DNA of 64,000 nucleotides from Kitasatospora fiedleri (GTDB taxonomy: Bacteria; Actinomycetota; Actinomycetes; Streptomycetales; Streptomycetaceae), in NCBI RefSeq assembly GCF_948472415.1, contig NZ_OX419519.1, positions 2,294,001 through 2,358,000 on the forward strand, in the 5' to 3' direction. The position numbers were made by a program, and so were the translations under genes. The notes under the pieces are model-generated. The model saw nothing but the letters and a program-made list of their open reading frames with translations, was not told where the DNA came from and searched no databases. Of this stretch, positions 1 to 8,186 are shown piece by piece. How positions within the stretch are numbered: position 1 is the first letter of the stretch; every line of letters starts with the position of its first letter.

Positions 1-1169
1 GACTCGTCGGTGCGGCCGTGCACGAGTTGCAGCAGCTGGACGGCGAACTCGACGTCGCGCAGGCCGCCGGGGCCGAGCTTCAGCTGCCGGTCGAGCTCGC
101 CGGCCGGGATCGCGTCGACCACCCGGCGGCGCATCTGCTGCACGTCGGTGACGAAGTTCTCCCGGGCGGCGGCCTGCCACACCAGCGGGGCGACGGCCTC
201 GGCGTAGGCCCGGCCGAGCTCGGCGTCGCCGGCGATCGGGCGGGCCTTCAGCAGGGCCTGGAACTCCCAGGTCTTGGCCCAGCGCTGGTAGTAGGCGAGG
301 TGGCTGGCCAGGGTGCGCACCAGCGGGCCGTTGCGGCCCTCGGGGCGCAGGTTGGCGTCGACCGGCCAGATGGTGCCCTCGCCGGTGGTGTCGGAGCACA
401 GCCGCATGGCGTGCGCGGCGAGCCGGGTGGCGGCCCGGGTCGCGGTCTGCTCCTCGACGCCCTCGCGGGCCTCGGCGACGAAGATCACGTCCACGTCGGA
501 GACGTAGTTGAGTTCCCGGCCGCCGCACTTGCCCATGCCGATGACGGCGAGCCGGCAGGCGGCGGACGCGTCCGGGTCCTGCTCGGCGGCGAGGTCCAGG
601 GCGGTCTGCAGGGTGGCGCCGGCCAGGTCGGCGAGTTCGGCGGCGGTCTGCGGCAGGTCGGTGGTGCCGGACAGGTCGCGGGCGGCGATCGCGAGCAGGC
701 AGCGCCGGTAGGCGGCGCGCAGCGCGTCGGCCCGGTCGGCGTCCGGCTCGGAGCGGACCCGGCGGGTGAGCTCGCCGAGGAAGTCGCCGCGTCCGGGGTG
801 GATGTCGCGCAGCTCGAAGGAGACCAGGGCGTGCCAGTCCCGGGGGTGCCGGGCCAGGTGGTCGGCGAGCGCGGTGGAGGCGCCCAGGACGCCGAGCAGC
901 CGGTCGCGCAGCGGCTTGGAGGTGGTCAGGGTGTCGCGCAGGGTGTGCCGCTCGTGCGGGTCGAGCGCCTCCAGCAGCCGGGCCAGGCCGAACAGCGCCT
1001 GGTCCGGGTCGGCGGCGGCGCCCAGCGCGTCCAGCAGCACCGGGTCGGCGGCGAGGCCGTGCAGCGCCGGTTCGTCCAGCAGCCGCACCGCCTGGTCGGG
1101 GTCGGAGAACCCCCGCCGCACCAGTCGGGTCTCCAGCCGGCTGACCCGGCTCCCGGCCCGTTCCTCCAC
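1..1169 (-). CDS. glnE: Bifunctional glutamine synthetase adenylyltransferase/deadenylyltransferase, N-terminal part
   Basis: The minus strand reads open from a GTG at 1169 to the window edge, giving about 389 N-terminal residues; the rest of this usually ~1000-residue enzyme lies outside. The N-terminus contains the GlnE-like stretch RLETRLVRRGFSDP, followed by segments such as LLDALGAAADPDQALFGLARL and LADHLARHPRDWHALV, typical of the first nucleotidyltransferase half. GlnE adds and removes AMP on GlnA-type glutamine synthetase in response to nitrogen status. The GTG start has a GGGAGG-type ribosome site just upstream. The glutamine synthetase homologue lies in the same orientation about 15 kb away, the distance enlarged by the inserted element. 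The family call is firm; the start codon is moderately firm. Confidence 0.85.
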   Translation of the reverse strand, partial: MEERAGSRVSRLETRLVRRGFSDPDQAVRLLDEPALHGLAADPVLLDALGAAADPDQALFGLARLLEALDPHERHTLRDTLTTSKPLRDRLLGVLGASTALADHLARHPRDWHALVSFELRDIHPGRGDFLGELTRRVRSEPDADRADALRAAYRRCLLAIAARDLSGTTDLPQTAAELADLAGATLQTALDLAAEQDPDASAACRLAVIGMGKCGGRELNYVSDVDVIFVAEAREGVEEQTATRAATRLAAHAMRLCSDTTGEGTIWPVDANLRPEGRNGPLVRTLASHLAYYQRWAKTWEFQALLKARPIAGDAELGRAYAEAVAPLVWQAAARENFVTDVQQMRRRVVDAIPAGELDRQLKLGPGGLRDVEFAVQLLQLVHGRTDE

Positions 1170-1352
1170 CGCGCTCCCGCCTCCCACGCCCGATCCCTGC
1201 CCGAAGGACCCGCACCCCGTCCGCGGGGCCCGCTCCCTGCCCGAAGGGTACGTTCCCACCCGCCCCGCACGCGCCCCGTGACGCACCGTCGGCCGGGCCC
1301 CGTCCCCTCGCCCGCCCGTGACACCCCCGCCACCCGGCTCGTTGGCCACGGG

Positions 1353-2570
1353 GTGACACCCTTCCTCCGCCCCTCCCCCGCTCCCTCCGCCCTCCCCTCC
1401 CTGCTCCCCTCCTCCTGCCCTTCCCCTCCCCCCTCCTCCTTCCCCACCCGGCTGCCCTCGCTCACCGGGCTGCGCTTCCTCGCCGCGCTGCTGGTGGTCT
1501 GCTACCACCTCTCCCGCCAGGTCGGCGCCCTCCCGGTGCTCAGCCCGCTGGCCTGGTACGGGCGTTCGGGCGTGACGTTCTTCTTCGTGCTCTCCGGTTT
1601 CGTGCTCGCCTGGACGTACGCCGACTCCCCCGTCCCCGCCCGCCGCTTCTACCGCCGCCGACTGGCCCGGATCTGGCCGCTGCACGCGCTCACCACCGGC
1701 GCCTCGCTGGCGGTCTTCGCCGCGGTCGGCGCGGCCGTGCCGGTGACCGCCGCCCTGTGGTCGCTCCCGCTGCTGCACCCGTGGGACCGCACCACCGTGA
1801 TGGGCGGCAACCCGGCCGGCTGGTCACTCGGCGACGAGGGCTGGTTCTACCTGCTCCTCCCCCTCCTGCTGCGCCTGCGCCCCGGGCTGCGCACCGCCGC
1901 GCTGTGCTGCGCGAGCGGCCCACTGCTCTGGCTGGCCGGCTCCGCCGTCACCGACCCATCACTGCGCAGCTGGCTGCTGGACTACCTGCCGCTCAGCCGC
2001 ACCCCGCAGTTCCTGCTCGGCGTCGCCCTCGCCCTGGCCCTGCGCCGCGGCCGCCTGCCCACCCTGCCGCTGCTCCCCGCCGCCCTCGCGGTCGCGGTTT
2101 TCCACCTCGCCCTGATCCCCTGGCACCACGCCGTCCCCGACCCGGCCTGGCACAGCCCCTACATCGCCTCCCAACTCCTCTCCGCCCCGCTGTTCGCCGC
2201 CCTGATCACCGCCGCCGCCCAAGCCGACCTCCGCCACCCCGGCGGCCCGCTCACCCGCCGCCCCTGGACCCTGCTCGGCGACTGGTCCTTCGCCTGGTAC
2301 CTGATCCACGAAATCACCTTCCGCCCCTGGCTCCACCACTACGGCCACCCCGCCCCGGGCCTCCCCACCGCCACCACCTGGCTCCTCCTCCTCACCACCT
2401 CCCTCACCCTCGCGGCCGCCCTCCACCACTGGGTCGAACACCCCCTGGAACGCCTCCTCCGCGACCACCCGACCCCGCCCGCCTCCACCTACCTGCCGCA
2501 CCCCCGCCCCACCGACGGATCGACCGGGCGTCAGGCCCCCGAAGCACCGTCCGCACCGCGACAGCGGTAG
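1353..2570 (+). CDS. Acyltransferase 3 family membrane protein (OafA/YrhL type)
   Basis: From the GTG at 1353 the product is about 405 residues, normal for integral-membrane acyltransferase-3 enzymes that O-acylate extracellular polysaccharides or other surface molecules. The family opening LTGLRFLAALLVVCYHL holds the conserved H, and WSLGDEGWFYLLLP corresponds to the usual WSL..E..FY motif. About ten hydrophobic segments follow. The open frame runs back to the start of the window, but the upstream part is only the complement of glnE, so the GTG after that overlap is preferred although its ribosome site is weak. The gene is divergent from glnE. The acceptor substrate cannot be told from sequence. 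Confidence 0.78.
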   Translation: MTPFLRPSPAPSALPSLLPSSCPSPPPSSFPTRLPSLTGLRFLAALLVVCYHLSRQVGALPVLSPLAWYGRSGVTFFFVLSGFVLAWTYADSPVPARRFYRRRLARIWPLHALTTGASLAVFAAVGAAVPVTAALWSLPLLHPWDRTTVMGGNPAGWSLGDEGWFYLLLPLLLRLRPGLRTAALCCASGPLLWLAGSAVTDPSLRSWLLDYLPLSRTPQFLLGVALALALRRGRLPTLPLLPAALAVAVFHLALIPWHHAVPDPAWHSPYIASQLLSAPLFAALITAAAQADLRHPGGPLTRRPWTLLGDWSFAWYLIHEITFRPWLHHYGHPAPGLPTATTWLLLLTTSLTLAAALHHWVEHPLERLLRDHPTPPASTYLPHPRPTDGSTGRQAPEAPSAPRQR

Positions 2571-2694
2571 GCCGAGCCGTCGCGAGGCAACGCTCTTGTG
2601 CAGCACGGCAGTTCCGCAACCGCCACGACGTGACCGGCAGCGAAGTCCGCGGCCTTCCGGACAATGCGCTTCCGGCCACCGCCCGGGCTCCGCG

Positions 2695-3116
2695 CTACAC
2701 CCGCCGCCACGGCTGCGCGAACACCGTGTAGAAGTACGGCAGGTTCTCCTCCGGCCCGTTGTCCATCCGCTTGAACACCTTCCCGATCGGGTTGCACACC
2801 TGCCCGCTCGGCAACTGCACCACCAGCGGGAACCCGAACATCGGCGCCTCCTCCCCGCCCACCTCCCGCCAGGCCGCCCCGCCCTGGCGGACCATCACCT
2901 CGCCGACGTAGCAGCCGAACGCGAACAGCGTCTCCCCGACCTGCCCGCTGCCGATGCCGCTCCCCGGAAGTCCTCGATGATCTCGTCGACCAGCGCGAGG
3001 CTCCCCACCGAGTAGTCCAACCGCACCCCGCTGACCTGCGCCGCCGACGCCACGATGTCCGCCGCGAACCGCCCGGCGTTCGCCGCCTCCGGCGCGTACC
3101 TCAGCCGCAGTTCCAT
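2695..3116 (-). pseudogene. Conserved small protein, interrupted by one missing base
   Basis: A minus-strand frame starts at an ATG at 3116 behind a GGGAGGG site and reads MELRLRYAPEAANAGRF and onward to DEIIEDFRG near 2966. There it shifts frame; the continuation in another frame (GSGQVGETLFAFGCYVGEV, then PMFGFPLVVQLPSGQVCNP, ending PYFYTVFAQPWRRV) runs to the stop at 2695. Adding one C to the run of four at 2962-2965 would join both halves into one protein of about 140 residues. I recognise the style of a conserved actinobacterial protein of unknown function but no named family. It is probably an intact gene hit by a sequence error rather than a true pseudogene. Confidence 0.6.
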
Positions 3117-3210
3117 CTGCCCTCCCACCTCTCGCCCACCGGTCCAGAGGACTGCTTTCCCCCCCCCCACCCCGTACACAACCCGGAACCGGCCGCCGGT
3201 GAAAAGCCGG

Positions 3211-3244
3211 GGCCCCGGCCGAGTACCCACCTCGGACCGGGGCC
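3211..3244. terminator. Original terminator of the glutamine synthetase homologue, now stranded left of the element
   Basis: GGCCCCGGCCGAG (3211-3223) pairs with CTCGGACCGGGGCC (3231-3244), with one bulged A and a 7-base loop. It lies 20 bp beyond the left copy of the glnA2-like stop codon, where the terminator of that gene would be in an uninserted chromosome. This supports the left flank being the ancestral downstream sequence. Confidence 0.55.
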
Positions 3245-3264
3245 TGACGGAGCGTCAGTGGCTG

Positions 3265-3349
3265 CTACAGCACCTGGAGCACCTTGCGCAGCTCGAACGG
3301 CGTGACCTCCGAGCGGTACTCCTCCCACTCCTGGCGCTTGTTGCGCAGG
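3265..3349 (-). repeat. Left attachment site (att repeat copy 1), a glnA2-like gene tail
   Basis: This 85-bp block matches 15484-15568 with a single difference (C at 3310 against G at 15529). It encodes the last 27 residues and the stop codon of the glutamine synthetase homologue. Here it is detached from its gene and preceded by element DNA. Identity stops abruptly after 3349 and before 3265, as expected for a site-specific crossover within the block. Confidence 0.9.
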
Positions 3350-4041
3350 TTCTGGCGATGCTCCATACCAAACTGCAGCTACACCTGGCCAACCTGCCCT
3401 GACCTGGCGGGGAGGCCGCGGCGCCTGTCGACGGTGGTCAGCCTCGGCCTACTTCGCACGGCCCACAGGCGGCCCGAGGCTGGACTCCTGCTTTACAAGG
3501 ACAGGCGTTCGACACCCAGCGTGACCTGGGGAGCTCCCCGCCCTGCCGGCTCCCCGGCCCTCGCACCGCCAGCGCTCGCAACTGACCGCCACGTACCGCC
3601 CGTTCTGGCACGCCTGTGGCATGGTCGCAGCCACAGCACATTGGCGGACAATTACGATCAAGTTGCCGTGGGGACGACTCTGTTGTCGCCCCTGGGAGAG
3701 CGGGGCTTGTTGTCTTATATCCTCCGCCGCCTAGGCCGCTGGCCCACATCGGCCACCCGACTGAGCCATGGCCATCGGCGACTACGGGCCACCCAACGCA
3801 GCTTGGCCGCGGCAGAGCTTCAACAAGCTGCCGCCGAGCTGACTCAAGTGCTACTCAAGATGGCGCGTCCCGCATACAGCTTGTCAGGCGCCTGTCCATC
3901 AAACTGGTCAGACTGATTGCAACTCCTCCAATCCATACCAAGCAGCAGGCGACATGAGTACCTTTAGCCTGTACGGCATGGCATGACTGTCGAGCACGAG
4001 TCGATCAGCCAGGCCGCCCCAGGTGACCGAAGGGAAGACGC
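3350..4041. other. Left end of the element, no convincing gene
   Basis: About 690 bp of intermediate G+C lie between the left attachment repeat and the DUF262 gene. Short open frames occur on both strands, but none has a good ribosome site, Streptomyces-like third positions or a recognisable domain. The last 90 bp hold the upstream region of the DUF262 gene, with GGGAAG a few bases before its ATG. It may hold degraded cargo or arm-type integrase sites; I cannot show either. Confidence 0.4.
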
Positions 4042-5145
4042 ATGACCCTTGAGGATCAGATCAGCTCATATCGTCGACAGATCGCCACAGATTCTTACCC
4101 AATGTCGATCGGGGAAATTTCAAATCTGTATCGAGATGGCGAAATAGATATCCATCCTGAGTTTCAACGAATCTTTCGGTGGAGGGAAAGTCAGAAGAGC
4201 CGACTAATTGAAAGCATTTTGCTGGGAATCCCACTCCCCAGCGTATTTGTTGCTCAGAACGAAAATGGCGTATGGGATGTCGTTGATGGGGTTCAGCGCC
4301 TCTCGACCATCTTTCAGTTCATGGGGATTCTAAAGAACGAGGACGGAGGTCTTCACGAGCCATTGGTTTGCTCGGAGGCACCTTTCCTTACCCAGCTGGA
4401 GGGGTGCTCGTATTCACCGACACAAGGGGCACCCAGCTCACTTTCTCCGACTCAGCGCCTAGACTTCAAGAGGGCGCGAGTCGATATGAAAATTATCAAG
4501 CGGGAGAGCGACAACAGGGCGAAGTACGATCTATTCCAGCGACTGAACTCATTCGGCACAGTAGCCACCGAGCAAGAATTGCGCAACTGCTTGATTGTAA
4601 GCATGAGCAAGAAGCACTTTGAATGGCTTCTCGGAATTTCCGCAGACGAAAACTTCAAGAGTTCGATCGATCTAGCATCTCGGCTCATCGAAGAGCGCTA
4701 CCACATGGAACTGGCACTCAGGTTTGTATTCTTGCGGACGATTGAACCCGAAGACCTGGCCTCTATTAGGAATATTGGCGACTTCCTGACCTCTCGACTG
4801 GTTGCCTTCGCAGATTTCTCCGATCAGCGACTCGAAGAGGAGAAAGAGGCGTTCACAAGGACATTTCAAGCCATCGCATCCGCAGGCGGCCCTGACATCC
4901 TGCGCAGGTGGAACCACACAAAGGCGAAGCCTGAAGGATCATTCTCGCTGACCGCCTTCGAGGCCATTGCGCTGGGAATTGGCCACCACTTCCCCGATCA
5001 ATTTCCATCACCTTCTGAAATCACTACACGCCAGAGCGAACTCTGGTCCAACCCGCAATTCTCGGCTGGTCACGCTACCGGACTGCGCGGCGACCAGCGG
5101 ATGAAGAAGGCCATCCCGTTTGGACGAATGCTCTTCTCGAAGTGA
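4042..5145 (+). CDS. DUF262 (GmrS-type N-terminal) protein, first gene of a candidate defence/toxin pair
   Basis: The 367-residue product shows the DUF262 hallmarks: RIFRW near residues 43-47, the DGVQRLSTI box near 82-90 (the DGxQR motif of this ParB/sulfiredoxin-like fold) and FQRLNSFG...TEQELRN near 165-182. In the GmrSD family such a domain binds and hydrolyses NTP and can nick DNA, usually with a C-terminal DUF1524 HNH nuclease; no such domain is present here. The next gene, 15 bp downstream, encodes a HEPN protein that could supply the nuclease. G+C is visibly lower than in neighbouring genes, a sign of separate acquisition. The ATG has a GGGAAG site. Domain call firm; role inferred. 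Confidence 0.85.
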   Translation: MTLEDQISSYRRQIATDSYPMSIGEISNLYRDGEIDIHPEFQRIFRWRESQKSRLIESILLGIPLPSVFVAQNENGVWDVVDGVQRLSTIFQFMGILKNEDGGLHEPLVCSEAPFLTQLEGCSYSPTQGAPSSLSPTQRLDFKRARVDMKIIKRESDNRAKYDLFQRLNSFGTVATEQELRNCLIVSMSKKHFEWLLGISADENFKSSIDLASRLIEERYHMELALRFVFLRTIEPEDLASIRNIGDFLTSRLVAFADFSDQRLEEEKEAFTRTFQAIASAGGPDILRRWNHTKAKPEGSFSLTAFEAIALGIGHHFPDQFPSPSEITTRQSELWSNPQFSAGHATGLRGDQRMKKAIPFGRMLFSK

Positions 5146-5160
5146 GGGTGGCCGGAAGCA

Positions 5161-5802
5161 TTGGACCTCCAGGGCTTTACCGATAAGATCGACAAGGATC
5201 TCACCAGGCGAAAGCTAGAGCTTTCTCGACTTACCATTCTCGCCAAATCTCAGCATCCAGACACGGCCCAGGAGGCGCTCTCATTTCGGGCTTCAGTGGC
5301 ATTTTCCTATGCTCACTGGGAAGGCTTCTCCAAGAACGCAAGTATGCTTTATGTGAAATTCATCAATAGCCAGAAGGTCCGAGTCACAGACCTGAAGCTG
5401 TGCCTCCAGGCCGCACATCTCCATTCTTCACTCAGGAGAGCTGGAGCTAGCCCGAAATTGGGATACCTCGGGGCAATCCTTGAGGAGCTAGACGTGAATA
5501 GGTCGGCGATATTCTCTGCGACTCCAGAGAAGTGCGTTGATACCGAGAGCAACCTTTCATCGGAAGTTTTTAAATCCCTAGTCCTGGGCCTTGGGCTGCC
5601 ATATCTTGACGCCTACTCAACGCGACAAGCTTTCATCGATGAGAAGATAGTCCACAGCAGGAACCAGGTGGTCCACGGCGAGCTGATCCCATTCAGTCGC
5701 GACGAAGCGCTAGAACGCCTAGAGACCGTTCGCGAGCTAATCGATCTCTACGGGCAGCAACTTATAGATGCTGCAAGAGATCAGCTCTACCTCGCACCTT
5801 GA
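5161..5802 (+). CDS. HEPN-domain protein (MAE_28990/MAE_18760-like), candidate RNase toxin or effector
   Basis: The 213-residue product has the HEPN signature in its C-terminal half: R167-N-Q-V-V-H172, the RX4H active-site pattern of HEPN ribonucleases, followed by a long helix. Near residues 50-56 is YAHWEGF, a motif I associate with MAE_28990/MAE_18760-type HEPN proteins that are often found beside DUF262 genes. The start is TTG at 5161: the upstream stop codon is in the same frame 15 bp earlier and no ATG or GTG intervenes; CCGGAAG serves as ribosome site. The gene forms one operon with the DUF262 gene and shares its low G+C. Abortive-infection or toxin activity is inferred, not shown. Confidence 0.8.
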   Translation: MDLQGFTDKIDKDLTRRKLELSRLTILAKSQHPDTAQEALSFRASVAFSYAHWEGFSKNASMLYVKFINSQKVRVTDLKLCLQAAHLHSSLRRAGASPKLGYLGAILEELDVNRSAIFSATPEKCVDTESNLSSEVFKSLVLGLGLPYLDAYSTRQAFIDEKIVHSRNQVVHGELIPFSRDEALERLETVRELIDLYGQQLIDAARDQLYLAP

Positions 5803-6283
5803 TTCTGCGGCTCGAGATCTGTCAGCCAGCGGGTGGTGGAGCGGTTTTGGCCGGTGTCCTGCCCGGTCTGGGGTCGAGCATGATCGGGGGGCCGTAAGCT
5901 GTTGCGACTCGGTCAGGGCTTTTTGGGCCTGACCGCAATGTGGCCGAGTGGCCCCCCGTTCTTGCTCGACGCGGGGCCCGGTCCTGGCAGGTGGGTAAAA
6001 CCGTGGAGCCGCCCGCCCCCAGCCCCGGCGGGTTTGGGGCCTCTGCCCTCGCTCTCGGACTTGCCGTGTGCGTGGCTGGGCCGCCGCCGGCGCGGGGCGA
6101 AGACAGGAGCGGAGGCGAGCGGCCAGGGCCGCGCGCTGGCGCGCTGTGCGCGCCTTGATGAAGTAGCGAAACTCGTAACACCCCCCATCCCTCCACCTCA
6201 CTCACCCCGACGGAACTTGGCTCAGGGCATGGGCGTGCCGATGGGTGACCACCATTAGGTTCTAACGATGCCGGTGGGCCTGA
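5803..6283. other. Gene-free stretch of the element between the cargo and the Nudix gene
   Basis: About 480 bp lie between two convergent gene ends. I see G-rich and C-rich stretches and a short inverted repeat (GTCAGG near 5917, CCTGAC near 5930) around a T-rich loop that could terminate the cargo operon. Open frames on both strands look like chance frames in G+C-rich DNA. An origin or a small RNA could lie here, but nothing shows it directly. Confidence 0.35.
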
Positions 6284-6754
6284 TCAGCTTGCTGCTGCAT
6301 GCTCGGTGAGCCACTGTCGGCCGTCGTGGGTGCGGATGCTCGGGGCCACCTCGTCGTTGAGCGCGTCCAGGACGCGGACGGCGAACACCTCGGCCATGCG
6401 GTCGGAGACCTCGGCCGGGGTCAGCCACTCGATCGCGGTGGACTCGTCGGACAGCTGCTCGTTCCCGCCTTCGAGGTGGCACCGGAAGACCAGGGCGACC
6501 ACGCCGCGGGTGACGTTCTTGTAGACGCCGGTGAGCCGTTCGACGCCGACCTTGAGGCCGGTCTCCTCGTAGATCTCGCGGCGCACGCCGTCCTCGACGG
6601 TCTCCGTCAGCTCCAGGACGCCGCCGGGGGGCTCCCAGGTGCCGTTGTCCGCGCGGCGGATCGCCAGCACCCGGCCGTCTTCGCGCACCACGGCTCCGGC
6701 AACGGACACGGAGTGGAGGGGCGTTGACTGCGGCTTCGGGGCGCTGTTACTCAT
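6284..6754 (-). CDS. Nudix hydrolase, probable Pif-type transfer-immunity protein
   Basis: The 156-residue protein contains a full Nudix box starting GGVLELTE and continuing through RREIYEETGL, which fits GX5EX7REUXEEXGU and gives the metal-binding glutamates. In the AICE pSAM2 the Nudix protein Pif blocks redundant transfer between cells already holding the element, and the gene sits by korSA as here. The gene is divergent from the GntR repressor with only 29 bp between the start codons. A copy of the putative repressor box ATGTACAGGAG covers its own start codon, so repression by the neighbouring GntR protein is likely. Enzyme class firm; the immunity role rests on synteny. Confidence 0.8.
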   Translation of the reverse strand: MSNSAPKPQSTPLHSVSVAGAVVREDGRVLAIRRADNGTWEPPGGVLELTETVEDGVRREIYEETGLKVGVERLTGVYKNVTRGVVALVFRCHLEGGNEQLSDESTAIEWLTPAEVSDRMAEVFAVRVLDALNDEVAPSIRTHDGRQWLTEHAAAS

Positions 6755-6763
6755 GTACAGGAG
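6753..6763 (+). promoter_or_regulatory. Putative KorSA-type operator, copy 1
   Basis: ATGTACAGGAG lies between the divergent Nudix and GntR genes, overlapping the Nudix start codon and 20 bp before the GntR start. The same 11-mer recurs twice upstream of the transfer operon. Position and recurrence suggest autoregulation by the GntR repressor. Confidence 0.5.
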
Positions 6764-6783
6764 AATAGGAGCCCTGAAGGACT

Positions 6784-7566
6784 ATGGCGAGTAGTGAGCT
6801 GGCGGGGTCGGCGAAGGCGAAGAAGTACTTGCAGATCGCCGATGACCTGGCCGCAGAGATCAAGGCGGGCACCCTTCGTCCGGGTGACTCGGTGCCGAGT
6901 GAAGCCGACCTGATGGAGCGTTACGGGGTGGCCTCGGGCACCGTGCGCAACGCCATCGCCGAGCTGCGGACGGCGCAGCTCATCGAGACCCGGCACGGGA
7001 AGGGCTCCTTCGTCCGCTCCCGTCCCCCGGTGCAGCGCAAGTCGTCCGACCGCTTCCGGCGGGCCCACCGCAAGGCGGGCAAGGCGGCCTACATCGCCGA
7101 GACCGAGGCGTCCGGCAGCAAGCCCTCCGTCACGGTGCTGTTCATCGGGCCGACCGAAGCGCCGGCCGACATCGCCGAGCGGCTCCAGGTCCCCGCGGGC
7201 ACCCAGGTCCTCGCCCGGCGGCGCCGGTACTTCCGGGACGGCGTGCCGACCGAGGAGGCGACCTCGTACCTGCCATGGGACGTGGCGAAGGACATCCCGG
7301 AGCTGTTCGCGGAGAACCCGGGCGGCGGTGGCATCTACCAGCGGCTGGAGGACCACGGCTTCACGCTTGCCGAGTACGGGGAGACCGTCCGGGCCCGGCT
7401 GGCGACCAAGGCTGAGGCGACCGCACTGGCACTGAGCCCTGGTGCGGCGGTGATCCACCTGGTGCGGGAGGCCGTCACCACCACCGGCCGCGTGGTGGAG
7501 GTCTGCGACACGCTCATGGCCGCTGACCAGTTCGTTCTGGACTACCGGTTCGCCGCCACCGACTGA
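6784..7566 (+). CDS. GntR/HutC-family repressor, KorSA-like
   Basis: This 260-residue protein has an N-terminal winged-helix GntR domain (about residues 12-80, with GTLRPGDSVPSEADLMERYGV and GTVRNAIAELRTAQLIETRHGKGSFV-type features) and a C-terminal UTRA ligand-binding domain (about 95-255). In pSAM2-like elements KorSA holds the transfer and replication genes silent. The start is supported by AAGGA six bases upstream. A hairpin terminator follows the stop at once, separating it from the downstream operon. Three copies of ATGTACAGGAG flank the gene. The domain call is firm; the KorSA role follows from gene order. Confidence 0.85.
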   Translation: MASSELAGSAKAKKYLQIADDLAAEIKAGTLRPGDSVPSEADLMERYGVASGTVRNAIAELRTAQLIETRHGKGSFVRSRPPVQRKSSDRFRRAHRKAGKAAYIAETEASGSKPSVTVLFIGPTEAPADIAERLQVPAGTQVLARRRRYFRDGVPTEEATSYLPWDVAKDIPELFAENPGGGGIYQRLEDHGFTLAEYGETVRARLATKAEATALALSPGAAVIHLVREAVTTTGRVVEVCDTLMAADQFVLDYRFAATD

Positions 7567-7584
7567 CGGAAGCTCAAGTTCCGT

Positions 7585-7616
7585 AACCCGTCGCGAGTTT
7601 CTTCTCGCGGCGGGTT
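7585..7616 (+). terminator. Hairpin terminator after the GntR repressor gene
   Basis: AACCCGTCGCGAG pairs with CTCGCGGCGGGTT around a short T-rich loop, 20 bp after the repressor stop codon. One central pair is mismatched. Confidence 0.6.
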
Positions 7617-7621
7617 TACTT

Positions 7622-7665
7622 ATGTACAGGAGTCGGGCACTCTTCTACTCGTAACTCCTGTACAT
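7622..7665. promoter_or_regulatory. Putative KorSA-type operator pair, copies 2 and 3 (inverted)
   Basis: ATGTACAGGAG at 7622-7632 and its complement CTCCTGTACAT at 7655-7665 face each other with 22 bp between them. They lie about 40-80 bp before the first gene of the transfer operon (start 7704), between the repressor's terminator and the ribosome site. This suits an operator for repressor dimers controlling transfer genes. Confidence 0.55.
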
Positions 7666-7703
7666 GAGTGCAGGAGGTCACCTCATATAGAGGAGATGCA
7701 GCC

Positions 7704-8045
7704 ATGGCTGTGTTCAAGGTCGACACCTCCACCGCCTTCGTGTTCGTCGCCGTCCCGCCCGCCCCGAAGGTCGTGAACCGGCAGACCGGCGAGATCGCCG
7801 TCGACCGGGAGACCGGCGCGAAGATGATGACGGTCGGGCTGACCATCGCCGACGAGGGCGAGGCGAACCTCTACACCGTCTCGGTGCCGGAGGCCGGCCT
7901 GTCGGAGTCGCTGGCGGTCGGGATGCCAGTTGCCCTCACCGGTCTCAAGGCGCGGGACTGGGAGAACGAGTTCAACGGGCAGAAGCGGCACGGGATCTCG
8001 TTCCGCGCGGCGGCCGTCACCTCGCTCGTCCCGGTTCAGGGCTGA
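7704..8045 (+). CDS. SCO3933-like small regulatory protein of AICEs
   Basis: The 113-residue product starts at ATG 7704 behind an AGGAG site. It resembles the conserved small AICE protein family named after SCO3933: the opening residues FKVDTSTAFVFVA, a central NRQTGEIAVDRETG segment and a C-terminal part rich in V and A ending ITSLVPVQ-like. It lies first in the transfer operon, just downstream of the paired operators and before the FtsK gene, as in related elements. No catalytic motif is visible and the exact biochemical role is not known to me; the call as a regulator follows family naming. Confidence 0.65.
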   Translation: MAVFKVDTSTAFVFVAVPPAPKVVNRQTGEIAVDRETGAKMMTVGLTIADEGEANLYTVSVPEAGLSESLAVGMPVALTGLKARDWENEFNGQKRHGISFRAAAVTSLVPVQG

Positions 8046-8049
8046 CGTC

Positions 8050-8186
8050 GTGTCGGGAGCTCTGGCACTTGCTGAGGTGGGCGTCCCGCTCGCCGCTCTC
8101 GGGGCGGGGCCGCGTACGCCCGGGTCAAGGCTCCGGCGCTGTACTGGTCGGCCATCGGCCTCCCGATCGCCACGACGCGCTTCTCC
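8050..8186 (+). pseudogene. 5' part of the traSA-like gene, shifted out of frame
   Basis: From the GTG at 8050 the sequence reads SGALALAEVGVPLAALGAG, then shifts out of frame; the other frame continues AAYARVKAPALYWSAIGLP and leads straight into the FtsK-like protein at 8187. Adding one G to the run of four at 8106-8109 restores a continuous gene starting at 8050. The N-terminal hydrophobic segment expected of a membrane-bound TraSA is encoded here, so the true protein probably begins at 8050. Confidence 0.55.

Noticed and set aside
18-1352. Long plus-strand open frame upstream of the acyltransferase
   Set aside because: It lies opposite glnE, whose protein features are clear on the minus strand; the Gly/Gln/Val-rich translation is typical of a complementary frame in high-G+C DNA.
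3449-3661. Minus-strand frame with several Cys residues at the left end of the element (RQCAVAATMPQACQNGRY, SCERWRC)
   Set aside because: It recalls the cysteine-rich start of some plasmid replication proteins, but it is short, has no ribosome site and nothing downstream continues it. At most it is a remnant.
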